The position numbers and the translations under genes are program-made. The notes below the pieces were generated by a model. The model saw only the letters and a program-made list of their open reading frames with translations, had not been told where the DNA came from and ran no database searches. This document shows, piece by piece, positions 32,746 to 40,471 of a DNA stretch of 64,000 nt (position 1 is its first letter; the number at the start of each line of letters is the position of its first letter). The DNA comes from an uncultured Prevotellaceae bacterium. GTDB lineage: Bacteria; Bacteroidota; Bacteroidia; Bacteroidales; Bacteroidaceae. The DNA is taken from the NCBI GenBank assembly GCA_902799905.1, contig CADCCB010000003.1:1-64000 (forward strand). Direction: 5' to 3'.

Positions 32746-33891
32746 ATGGCGTTCAAAACCCCCGTCTATATCATCGAAGAGCAGAAACTGCGTCGCAACC
32801 TGGCACTCATAGCCGATGTGGCTCGACAGGCCGACGTGGAGATCATCCTGGCCTTCAAGGCTTTTGCCTTGTGGAAGACCTTTCCGATATTCCGTGAGTA
32901 TATCCGTTCTACCACAGCCAGCAGCCTGAGCGAGGCCCGTCTGGCGCTGGAGGAGTTCGGAGCCAAGGCACACACCTTCTCACCAGCCTATACCGACGGG
33001 GAGATTGACGAGATAGTGCGTTGCAGCAGTCACCTGACGTTCAACTCGCTCTCACAGTATGAGCGCTATCATGAGCGGGTGGCAGGCAAGGCCAGCATCG
33101 GCCTGCGCGTCAATCCTGAATACAGCGAGGTGGGCACGCTGCTCTACAACCCCTGTGCTCCCGGTACCCGCTTCGGCGTGTCGGCAGACAAACTCCCCGA
33201 GACGCTGCCACCCGACATCGAAGGCTTCCATTGCCATTGCCATTGCGAGAGTGGGGCAGACGTGCTTCAGCGAACATTGGAGCACATTGAGGAAAAGTTT
33301 GCCCGCTGGTTCCCGCAACTGAAGTGGCTCAACCTGGGGGGCGGACACCTGATGACGCGCAAGGACTATGATGTGCCGCTGCTCATCAGCATCCTAAAGG
33401 GACTGCACGAGCGCTATCCCTGGCTGAAGATCATCCTGGAGCCGGGCAGCGCCTTTGCCTGGCAGACGGGACCGTTGGTGAGCCATGTGGTGGATGTGGT
33501 CGAGGACAAGGGCATTCGCACGGCCATCCTCGATGTGAGTTTCACCTGCCACATGCCCGACTGTCTGGAGATGCCCTACTATCCCGATATCCGTGGTGCT
33601 GAACACATCGAGCCAGACAACAGCCAACAGCCAATTGCTAACAGCCAACAGCCAATACGCCTCGGAGGCAACAGTTGTCTTGCCGGCGACTTTCTGGGCT
33701 ACTGGCAGTTCGATCATGAACTGGAGATAGGCGAGGAGGTCATCTTCGAGGATATGATACACTACACGACGGTCAAGACCACGATGTTTAATGGTATAAG
33801 TCATCCGGCCATCGGCATGTTGCACACCGACGGCCGGATAGAGATGCTTCGTGAGTTTTCCTACGAAGACTATCGTGACCGGATGGATTAG
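32746..33891 (+). CDS. nspC: Carboxynorspermidine decarboxylase
   Basis: 381 residues of the alanine-racemase-fold decarboxylases. It removes CO2 from carboxyspermidine or carboxynorspermidine, the last step of the spermidine route used by gut Bacteroidetes. FKAFALWKTFPIFREYI holds the PLP lysine near residue 38. FHCHCHCESGAD, NLGGGHLMTRKDY, EPGSAFAW and the C-terminal GGNSCLAGDF with active-site Cys follow. Between PDIRGAEHIEPD and GGNSC there is an insert NSQQPIANSQQPI (about residues 292-304), coded by a 7-base tandem repeat. Confidence 0.93.
   Translation: MAFKTPVYIIEEQKLRRNLALIADVARQADVEIILAFKAFALWKTFPIFREYIRSTTASSLSEARLALEEFGAKAHTFSPAYTDGEIDEIVRCSSHLTFNSLSQYERYHERVAGKASIGLRVNPEYSEVGTLLYNPCAPGTRFGVSADKLPETLPPDIEGFHCHCHCESGADVLQRTLEHIEEKFARWFPQLKWLNLGGGHLMTRKDYDVPLLISILKGLHERYPWLKIILEPGSAFAWQTGPLVSHVVDVVEDKGIRTAILDVSFTCHMPDCLEMPYYPDIRGAEHIEPDNSQQPIANSQQPIRLGGNSCLAGDFLGYWQFDHELEIGEEVIFEDMIHYTTVKTTMFNGISHPAIGMLHTDGRIEMLREFSYEDYRDRMD
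33620..33654 (+). repeat. Five tandem heptamers (ACAGCCA type) inside nspC
   Basis: Units are ACAGCCA, ACAGCCA, ATTGCTA, ACAGCCA, ACAGCCA. Three heptamers equal seven codons, giving the NSQQPIA period in the protein. The same unit in the same sense and frame is found inside the xylanase gene at 54792-54826. Confidence 0.92.
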
Positions 33892-33927
33892 CGGAGATGT
33901 CGCGATACCATCCAGCCGAAATCTTGA

Positions 33928-34998
33928 TTATTTTTCCTCTCCGCTGAATTGCTTGATGCACTGCTCTTCCGAGAGTTTGCAGATCAATAGCGTGTTGTCG
34001 TTCTCAGCGACGATATAGCCGTCAAGACCCTGAACGACGACCTTCTTCTCCTGTGTGGCGTGGATGATGCAGTTGTGGGTCTCGAAGAGGCTGATGTTAT
34101 CGCCGATGCAGGCGTTGCCATAGAGGTCGCGCTTCGACTGGGTCTGCAGCGAGCCCCATGTGCCCAGGTCGCTCCATCCGAAGTCGGCGGGGCAGACGAA
34201 GATCTCCTCGGCTTTCTCCATGATGGCATAGTCCACGGAGATGTTCTCACATTGCGGGAACTTCTCGTTGATGACCTCCTGCTCCTCGGGGGTACCATAG
34301 ACAGGGAGCATGCCCTCGAAAATCTTGGCAATCTTGGGCTGGTAGATGCGGAAGGCATTGACGATGGTCGACACGTTCCAGATGAAGATGCCGGCATTCC
34401 AGAAGTAGTTGTTCTTCTTGATATACTTTTGGGCCGTCTCCAGGTCGGGCTTCTCGCGGAACGACTCCACACGGAAGATACTCTTGTTGCGGAGCGACGA
34501 GGCCGACAGGTCGCCCTGAATATAGCCGTAGCCAGTCTCAGGACGGGTGGGCTTCATGCCGAGGGTGACGATGGCGTCGCTGTTGGAGGTGAACTCCATG
34601 CAGTTGTTGATGACGCGCTGGAACTCCTGCACGTTCATCACAATATGGTCGCTGGGCGTCACCACGATGTTGGCCTTCGGGTCCTTGGCCTTGATGCGCC
34701 ACGACACATAGGCGATACACGGAGCCGTATTGCGGCGGCAGGGTTCGCAGAGGATGTTCTGCACGGGCATCTCGGGCAGTTGCTCACGCACGATGTCCAT
34801 GTATTTCTGGTTAGTCACCACCCAGATGTTCTCTGGGGCAATCAGTTGCCCGAACCGTTCCACAGTAAGTTGCAGGAGGGTCTTGCCGCATCCCAGTACA
34901 TCGATGAACTGCTTGGGCCGTTCGGCTGTGCTCATGGGCCAGAAGCGGCTGCCTACGCCGCCTGCCATGATGACAAGATGATTGTTCGTTCGCACCAT
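33928..34998 (-). CDS. manC: Mannose-1-phosphate guanylyltransferase
   Basis: 356 residues from MVRTNNHLVIMAGGVGSRFWPM. It makes GDP-mannose from mannose 1-phosphate and GTP for surface glycans or fucose donors. GGVGSRFWPMSTAERPKQF is the nucleotide-binding signature, followed by VVTPSDHIV, ETGYGYIQGD, FREKPDLETAQKYI and WNAGIFIWN. The isomerase domain of bifunctional ManC is absent. It converges with nspC; 36 bases without structure lie between them. Confidence 0.95.
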   Translation of the reverse strand: MVRTNNHLVIMAGGVGSRFWPMSTAERPKQFIDVLGCGKTLLQLTVERFGQLIAPENIWVVTNQKYMDIVREQLPEMPVQNILCEPCRRNTAPCIAYVSWRIKAKDPKANIVVTPSDHIVMNVQEFQRVINNCMEFTSNSDAIVTLGMKPTRPETGYGYIQGDLSASSLRNKSIFRVESFREKPDLETAQKYIKKNNYFWNAGIFIWNVSTIVNAFRIYQPKIAKIFEGMLPVYGTPEEQEVINEKFPQCENISVDYAIMEKAEEIFVCPADFGWSDLGTWGSLQTQSKRDLYGNACIGDNISLFETHNCIIHATQEKKVVVQGLDGYIVAENDNTLLICKLSEEQCIKQFSGEEK

Positions 34999-35030
34999 AA
35001 TATATTGTAGTGATTTCAATTAATAATTGG

Positions 35031-35038
35031 CAAAGGTA
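35031..35038 (-). promoter_or_regulatory. -7 box of the manC promoter
   Basis: TACCTTTG on the minus strand, 33 bases before manC. It separates manC from the CXXX-peptide operon that ends at 35139. Confidence 0.6.
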
Positions 35039-35138
35039 CGAAAAAAACAATTAATCGAGAGCAAAAAATTGAATTATTTTTGGCTGGTGTGAGAAATAAT
35101 TGCCATTTCTTTGCCTTTTCTCGTCTGTTTCCATTATG

Positions 35139-35417
35139 TTATGGCGCTACGAGGAAAATCTGGCATTTGTTGAAATCTATTTCCCAGTTACCTCCAACAG
35201 CCGATTCCCATTGGTATTTCTGAGCCATGGTGTCCCACCAATCCTGAAACTTTGATCCTGTCTGGCCCATGTCCTTCACGATTTTCTCATAAAGGTCGTT
35301 ATTATCGGCTGTTAGGATTTTAGACAGTTCTATCAAACCGTTGCGACGTTCGAAGAGTGCCTTTATCTCATCGCGCTCTTCAGGTGTCACCTGCCCCACT
35401 AATTTTCTTGTTGCCAT
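35139..35417 (-). CDS. CXXX-repeat peptide modification system small protein
   Basis: 92 residues, acidic and helical: MATRKLVGQVTPEERDEIKALFERRNGLIELSKIL, then DLYEKIVKDMGQTGSKFQDWWDTM and a C-terminal segment with the only Cys. It matches the accessory protein that accompanies CXXX-repeat peptide maturases in Bacteroidetes. It may be a precursor-recognition partner. Its start lies 19 bases inside the end of the second maturase gene; it is the last gene of the four-gene operon. Confidence 0.78.
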   Translation of the reverse strand: MATRKLVGQVTPEERDEIKALFERRNGLIELSKILTADNNDLYEKIVKDMGQTGSKFQDWWDTMAQKYQWESAVGGNWEIDFNKCQIFLVAP

Positions 35418-36355
35418 TTGTCTCTATTGTCAAAAGGGTCTAAAAATGTTGTTTCCATTATATCCTCCTGCTCTGGAAGGAACGTGGCGTGTTGTCTGAT
35501 AGCAGTCAGGAGTCGTGCTGATGTATTGCGCTCAATATGTGCTACCACACACTGTTCGTGACTTGGAGTGTTTACTTCGAGTGTGATCTTCTTGTTCAGC
35601 CATACGCATCGTTTGCATTGGAAGGCGTCGCAATGGTTGCAGATGGGGGCGTGGCTGATGCCATATAGTTGTTGGTTGACAATGTGTATGCTATTGGAAT
35701 GGGGCTCTCCTACATGTTGTGAGGGATTGTCGTAGTAGAAAGCTGGGCAGATGTATAGGTGTCCGTTGGGTGCCAACGTTATGGAGGCCTGTCCGGCGTT
35801 GCAGTTGTTCATTTGCTGTAGTGCCATGCGGTCAGTCAGTAGGTTCAGGTTGGGTTTCTGTCCGTTAATTATCATGACCTTCAACGTTTCAGCCAGACTA
35901 TTAGTCACCTTTCTGTAGGTGGCGAAGTCTTTGTCGGTGAATGTCTCCATGTCGGTAATAACCACGTTCACATTGGGCACGGCTTGCAATAATGTGGGCA
36001 ATAGGGTATAGTGTGTAAAGAGGTTGTCCTTTGTCGTTCTTAGTGTTGTCGACTTGCCTAAACTGATAGCTTTCTCAAACGACCATCCGCTCACCACAAC
36101 GATATCGGTTAACTCATCGGCTGTTTCCTGTGGAACTATTTTATAGTGGTCTGTAGTCTCAATAAGTGACTGATAAGCTTCAGGCAATGGCTTTGCAGGG
36201 TAGATAAATTGAATCATCATGTTTTCCATCATGCCAAACCGTATACCTTGGCGTAGCGTTTCAATAGGCATCAGACCTGTTGACGTTGTTGGCACGGGGT
36301 AGTGGCAGAACGAGGTGCTGTCATCGCTTAGGAGAATAATGAGATATTGGAGCAT
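35399..36355 (-). CDS. CXXX-repeat peptide maturase
   Basis: 318 residues. Early regions have MPIETLRQGIRFGMMENMMIQFIYP and a VVVSGWSFEKAISLGKST segment, with no CxxxCxxC radical SAM motif. The C-terminal third has clustered cysteines (CPAFYY, then ICNHCDAFQCKRCVWLN and EQC) arranged like a SPASM-type iron-sulfur domain. It corresponds to the second maturase of CXXX-repeat systems. It may hold Fe-S clusters used in peptide modification; the reaction is unknown. It follows the radical SAM gene by 15 bases. Confidence 0.8.
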   Translation of the reverse strand: MLQYLIILLSDDSTSFCHYPVPTTSTGLMPIETLRQGIRFGMMENMMIQFIYPAKPLPEAYQSLIETTDHYKIVPQETADELTDIVVVSGWSFEKAISLGKSTTLRTTKDNLFTHYTLLPTLLQAVPNVNVVITDMETFTDKDFATYRKVTNSLAETLKVMIINGQKPNLNLLTDRMALQQMNNCNAGQASITLAPNGHLYICPAFYYDNPSQHVGEPHSNSIHIVNQQLYGISHAPICNHCDAFQCKRCVWLNKKITLEVNTPSHEQCVVAHIERNTSARLLTAIRQHATFLPEQEDIMETTFLDPFDNRDKWQQEN

Positions 36356-36370
36356 AGATGTAGGCCAATG

Positions 36371-37576
36371 TTAGCAGATTGTGGTTGTTGATTTTCGTCT
36401 GATGGTTTCGAATTCTTGTAACTCGAGTTTACGGAAGAGCCTGTTCCAGTAGTAGTTGTTGGCTCTTACCCGAGCTTTATGCATCTTGCAGATGGCAGTG
36501 CTTCGCTGGTAGATGGTGTCGCTCTGTGCAGCATCATAGTTCTCGCCCTGACACCAGGCACAGCCACTGGCAACATCACAGTCAATACATTCTTGAGTAG
36601 ACTGTGTAAGTCGGTCAAGGGTGAGAAACGGGCGCAGTTTGTTTTTGTCGATGCCATCGTGTATATTGCCTATGATGATGGGCTTCTTGGTGCGTAGCGA
36701 ATAGCCTGCAAAGCGAGTGCAGGGATAGAAGTTTCCCTCAGCATCAACAGCCAGCATGCGGCCAGCACCACACCAGTTTTCTCTCTGTTGTTGCTTGTCG
36801 AGCGGCTTGCCAATGTTTTCTGAGAAGAACGTGCATGTGTTATCCCGATAGAGTTCTTGGTCTATTATTTCGTCGGCAAGCATCAGTAGTTGTTCCTCAA
36901 ATCTATGGTCGTCACCTTCTTTCCATACATCCTCAAACACACAATTGATGTTGACTTGATGGATGCCAAGTGAAAACAGGTGTAACACACTTTCATAGAT
37001 ATAGGGGATGTCGGCACTGGAGATGGTCACTTTTGTTCCACCATCAGGAAACTGGCTCAGCCACAGGGGAATATTGCGACATACATCGTCATAACTACCT
37101 TTTTGACTGCCTTTGTACACTCGGTTCAGATCATGTTTTCGACGTGTACCGTCAATGGTGATGCCGATGCTCAGGTGTGTGTGGTTCTTTTTGATGTAGT
37201 GTTGTACCTTCTCTGAGTCGTAGTTGATACCGTTGGTAGAGAAACTGAAGCGATAGGAGTTGAACCAGGGATGGTCTAAACAGAACATCTCCTTCTTTAT
37301 ATAGTCACATAACTGGTCGATAAGGTCTATTTCTAAAAAGGGCTCACCGCCAATAAAGTCCCATACTACAGAATCGTCATTGAAGTCTTCGCGATGAGAG
37401 AGAATATAATCAACTGCCTGCCGCGCCACATCAAATGACATGCGCTCTTTGGTGTTCTTGCCCACTAAGTAGCAGTATTTACAGGCTAACTGGCAGTCTT
37501 TGGTAACAATAAATGTGATGCTCTTAGCCCGGCCGTCCTTCCATACGGGAACGCTCTCCTTAACAGGGTTCTCCAT
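36371..37576 (-). CDS. Radical SAM peptide maturase, CXXX-repeat target family
   Basis: 401 residues. The radical SAM motif CQLACKYCYL lies at about residues 28-37 (CxxxCxxC). DFIGGEPFLEIDLID follows near residue 78. The C-terminal SPASM domain shows CGAGRMLAVDAEGNFYPCTRF and CIDCDVASGCAWCQG, enough cysteines for two extra clusters. Such enzymes install thioether or carbon-carbon links on peptides. It begins three bases after the stop of the cysteine-repeat precursor, which is its presumed substrate. Confidence 0.92.
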   Translation of the reverse strand: MENPVKESVPVWKDGRAKSITFIVTKDCQLACKYCYLVGKNTKERMSFDVARQAVDYILSHREDFNDDSVVWDFIGGEPFLEIDLIDQLCDYIKKEMFCLDHPWFNSYRFSFSTNGINYDSEKVQHYIKKNHTHLSIGITIDGTRRKHDLNRVYKGSQKGSYDDVCRNIPLWLSQFPDGGTKVTISSADIPYIYESVLHLFSLGIHQVNINCVFEDVWKEGDDHRFEEQLLMLADEIIDQELYRDNTCTFFSENIGKPLDKQQQRENWCGAGRMLAVDAEGNFYPCTRFAGYSLRTKKPIIIGNIHDGIDKNKLRPFLTLDRLTQSTQECIDCDVASGCAWCQGENYDAAQSDTIYQRSTAICKMHKARVRANNYYWNRLFRKLELQEFETIRRKSTTTIC

Positions 37577-37579
37577 AGC

Positions 37580-38305
37580 CTAACTTGATGAACCTGTGCA
37601 ACTCCACTTACATGCCAGCATACAGTCGTTGCTGCAGTTCCCACCACACTGACCATAGCAATGGCCCTGACAGCCTGTTGAGCAAGAACCAGAGCAAGTG
37701 CCCGAACAGTTAGCTGTGCAGTTGGTGCAGGCATAAGCACACGAACTACATCCGGTATTTGTGTTGCCGCCACCATAGCCGCCACCATAGCCGCCATTGT
37801 TGCCATTCGAGGTCCTGCCACCTCCTCCGCTCGTGCCTCGTTTCACGGTGCCCTGACAGCCATTCATGCAGTTGCCCTTGCAACCATTCTGGCATGACGA
37901 CTGGCATCCGCCCTGACAATTGCCTTTGCATCCATTTTGGCAGGAGGTGTTGCAAGTCATGTTGCAGCCGCCTTGGCATCCGTTCTGGCATGTGCCTTGG
38001 CATCCATATTGACAGGTGTTTAGACATGTGCCTTGGCAACTGCCTGTGCAGAAGGTGTTGCACCCATTCATGCATGTGGTGTAACATGTGGTATAGCATG
38101 TGGAAAGACATGAGTAGGCGCAACCATACATGCAGTATTGTGGTGTTTCGGCGGCTTCAGCCTTGTCGTTGAGAATGGCACTGGGAAGAAATAGCGCTCC
38201 TAAAATAGGTAATGCCCCTTTTGCAGCCTTTTTGAAAAACGCTCTTCTCGACAACAATTCGTCGTCTTGTTCCTGTTTTTTTGCTTGCTTTTTATCCTTT
38301 TCCAT
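37580..38305 (-). CDS. CXXX-repeat precursor peptide with twin-arginine signal
   Basis: 241 residues from MEKDKKQAKKQEQDDELL. Residues 19-45 are a twin-arginine type signal: SRRAFFKKAAKG then a hydrophobic LPILGALFLPSAIL stretch. From Cys58 to about Cys150 every fourth residue is Cys (24 in a row by my count). A Gly/Asn/Tyr-rich linker without Cys follows (about 151-184). A second block has 14 Cys, at first spaced three and four, then four. The 38 cysteines are probably substrates of the adjacent maturases. A TTG 24 bases upstream is in frame but lies in the promoter -7 box, so the ATG at 38305 is chosen. Confidence 0.9.
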   Translation of the reverse strand: MEKDKKQAKKQEQDDELLSRRAFFKKAAKGALPILGALFLPSAILNDKAEAAETPQYCMYGCAYSCLSTCYTTCYTTCMNGCNTFCTGSCQGTCLNTCQYGCQGTCQNGCQGGCNMTCNTSCQNGCKGNCQGGCQSSCQNGCKGNCMNGCQGTVKRGTSGGGGRTSNGNNGGYGGGYGGGNTNTGCSSCAYACTNCTANCSGTCSGSCSTGCQGHCYGQCGGNCSNDCMLACKWSCTGSSS

Positions 38306-38326
38306 CGTCAGGCTTTTATTTGTCTG

Positions 38327-38358
38327 CAAAAATACGAATTAATTTGGAAATACCCAAA
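38327..38358 (-). promoter_or_regulatory. Promoter of the CXXX-peptide operon
   Basis: On the minus strand TTTG (38355-38358) and TATTTTTG (38327-38334) are 20 bases apart, 21 bases before the precursor start codon. All four genes are closely spaced or overlapping behind it. Confidence 0.8.
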
Positions 38359-38375
38359 ACTTTTAGTAGAAAAAA

Positions 38376-39020
38376 TCACGATTGTACATCTGTCCTCTTT
38401 TCCTTTTTCATCTTGCTCTTGATGATATAATAGACAACGATTAAGACCACGATGGCAACGATGCCAATGATGATGTAGTGGTTGTACTGTTTGATGATGA
38501 CTGCCAGTTCCTCGTCGCTGACATCGCCTACTGCCGAGTGCAGATACCAGCCCATTCCTGCCAGGATGCTGTGCCATGCACCGGCACCGATGGTGGTGTA
38601 GAGCAGGAACTTCCAGTAGTTCATGCGGGCCAGTCCGGCCGGTATGGATATCAGGTGACGGATACCGGGCACCAGTCGGCCTGTCAGGGTAGCCATCACA
38701 CCGTGGTTGTCGAAGTAGCGCTCGCTCTTCTCCACCTTCTTCTGGTTGAGCAGGCACAGTTTTCCCCAGCGGCTGTTGGCGAACTTATAGATGACTGGCC
38801 GTCCTACGTAGAGTGCCACGAAATAGTTGATGGAAGCACCGAGGTCGGCACCTATCGTGGCAAACAGCACGACAAGGAACACGTCAAGGTCTCCCTTGGC
38901 AGCGGCGAATGCTGCAGGGGCGACCACCAGTTCCGAGGGTACAGGTATGACTGTGCTCTCCAGCAGCATCAGCAGCAGGATGGTGCCATAGTTCAGTTGA
39001 TTAAGCAGGGTTTGTATCAT
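38376..39020 (-). CDS. DedA-family membrane protein
   Basis: 214 residues with several membrane helices. ESTVIPVPSELVVAPAAF near residue 20 and GRLVPGIRHLISIPAGLARM near residue 120 are the paired DedA (VTT domain) signatures, with the conserved Glu/Arg and Pro residues. DedA proteins are linked to lipid carrier recycling (undecaprenyl phosphate or phospholipid flipping). It starts one base after the TPR gene stops, on the same strand. Confidence 0.9.
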   Translation of the reverse strand: MIQTLLNQLNYGTILLLMLLESTVIPVPSELVVAPAAFAAAKGDLDVFLVVLFATIGADLGASINYFVALYVGRPVIYKFANSRWGKLCLLNQKKVEKSERYFDNHGVMATLTGRLVPGIRHLISIPAGLARMNYWKFLLYTTIGAGAWHSILAGMGWYLHSAVGDVSDEELAVIIKQYNHYIIIGIVAIVVLIVVYYIIKSKMKKEKRTDVQS

Positions 39021-39021
39021 C

Positions 39022-40443
39022 TTATTGCTTTATCTTATCTTTAATATATTCATAATAGTCTTCAGGCCTGATGTATTCTGGGAACAGATGGCACAACGCA
39101 TTGCGACACTCGCGGGGATTGACCTCACAGGCACGCTTCAAATAGGTCAGGAACTCATCGTAGCGCTTCATGTCGTAGCAGCACAGGGCCATGTATGCAT
39201 AGCCGTTTATGTTGTCTTTGCCTGCCATCGCGAAATATCTGCCGAAGAGTTTGTAGGCGGTTTCGAGATAGCGGTTTTCATAGATAGAGACGAGGATGCG
39301 CAGGTACACTTCGTTGAAGTCGTCGCAGATTGTAAGGGCATTCTTGAAGTGTGTCTCAGCCTCGACAATCCGGTCGGCTCCCATCAGCAGATGGCCCTTC
39401 ATCAGTTCAAACTGGACGTGGTCGTAACTTTCAAGATCTATCTCTTCGAGCACGGCCAGACCCTTGTCTGTCTGCCCTTCATCATTATAGATGAAAGCCA
39501 GTTCTTGGATGATTTCGTTGTAATATGGCGAGCCGACGCCACCTGTCGCTTTGGCCTTTTCCAGTATGTCTATGGCCTCCTTGCGTCTGCCGGTGTTTGC
39601 CATACAGACACCGTGATAGAGTATGGCAAATACATCGTCTGGCACCTGTTCCAGATAGCGCTCGTAGTACTTCAGGGCTTCGGCGAAGTTGTTCAGCCTG
39701 TAGAGTCCGTTGGCCTTCGCCATCAGCCCGTCCGGGTCTTGCGGGTCGATGGCAATGGCATATTCGCTGCTTTGGATGGAAGCGGAGTAGTCTTCCTCCA
39801 TGAACTGTGCTGAAGCCAGCGCGTTCCAGTAGTTTAAGGAGAAAGGGTCATGGTCAATGAGTTTCGTGAAAATCTTCGCGCTGTCCTTGTATTTGCCCAG
39901 TCCGAAGAGCGTCCGCCCCATGAGTTCCTGGAAGTCGGGCGTGTCTTCTTGTCGGGCTCGGGCAATCCATTCCATCGCCTTTTCGTTGTAGCCGTAGTCG
40001 GAATAGATGTTGGCCACGTCAACCACATAGTCCTGATATTCTTCGGGTGGAACGGATTTAAACTCCTCGCGCAGGTAACTGTCAGCCTCGTCCACCTTTT
40101 CCTCGGCGATGAGAATCTCGGCTCGGTCGTAGATGTAGTCCGGCTCCGACTTTTCCACTATCTGGTCCAGCCAGTCCCACGCTGCCTGGGAGTCCCCTTG
40201 GTAGAGGGCTTCGTGAATGCGGTAGGTGAGTGGCGCAATGGCTCCGGGCGACAGGCTGAGGGCCAGCGAAATGGCTTGCTCCGCCTTGTCGAGTTCTCCC
40301 GCCATCTGGTAGTAGTCGGCAATCTCGGCCAAATCGTCAGCATCCATAAACACGGGTTGCCCTGTGTCTATGGATTCCTCGTAGTTCGCAAGTATCTCGC
40401 GAAACTCCTGACTGTCGAAATATTCGTCGCCTGTCTTCTTCAA
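39022..40443 (-). CDS. Tetratricopeptide repeat protein
   Basis: 473 residues of helical TPR units. Examples are ADYYQMAGELDKAEQAISLALSLSP near residue 47, WNALASAQFMEEDYSASIQSSEYAIAIDPQDP near residue 205 and the neighbouring GLYRLNNFAEALKYYERYLEQVPDD. No signal peptide, membrane helix or enzyme domain is visible, so it is a cytoplasmic scaffold. It lies 28 bases after glnS and directly before the DedA gene. Confidence 0.85.
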   Translation of the reverse strand: MKKTGDEYFDSQEFREILANYEESIDTGQPVFMDADDLAEIADYYQMAGELDKAEQAISLALSLSPGAIAPLTYRIHEALYQGDSQAAWDWLDQIVEKSEPDYIYDRAEILIAEEKVDEADSYLREEFKSVPPEEYQDYVVDVANIYSDYGYNEKAMEWIARARQEDTPDFQELMGRTLFGLGKYKDSAKIFTKLIDHDPFSLNYWNALASAQFMEEDYSASIQSSEYAIAIDPQDPDGLMAKANGLYRLNNFAEALKYYERYLEQVPDDVFAILYHGVCMANTGRRKEAIDILEKAKATGGVGSPYYNEIIQELAFIYNDEGQTDKGLAVLEEIDLESYDHVQFELMKGHLLMGADRIVEAETHFKNALTICDDFNEVYLRILVSIYENRYLETAYKLFGRYFAMAGKDNINGYAYMALCCYDMKRYDEFLTYLKRACEVNPRECRNALCHLFPEYIRPEDYYEYIKDKIKQ

Positions 40444-40471
40444 TGATCGGATTACTATGAATAGTTTCTAC

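Noticed and set aside
33620..33654. Possible CRISPR array
   Set aside because: Tandem heptamers have no spacers of 25-40 bases and no cas genes are in the window. The same holds for the arrays at 2972, 54792 and 60016.
37759..38172. Cys- and His-rich frames on both strands across the precursor gene
   Set aside because: They are other-frame readings of the CXXX repeat and lose the regular four-residue spacing, the Tat signal and the operon fit.
38306..38329. TTG start for the cysteine-repeat precursor
   Set aside because: This TTG is part of the TATTTTTG promoter box itself, so it cannot be in the message; the ATG at 38305 is used.
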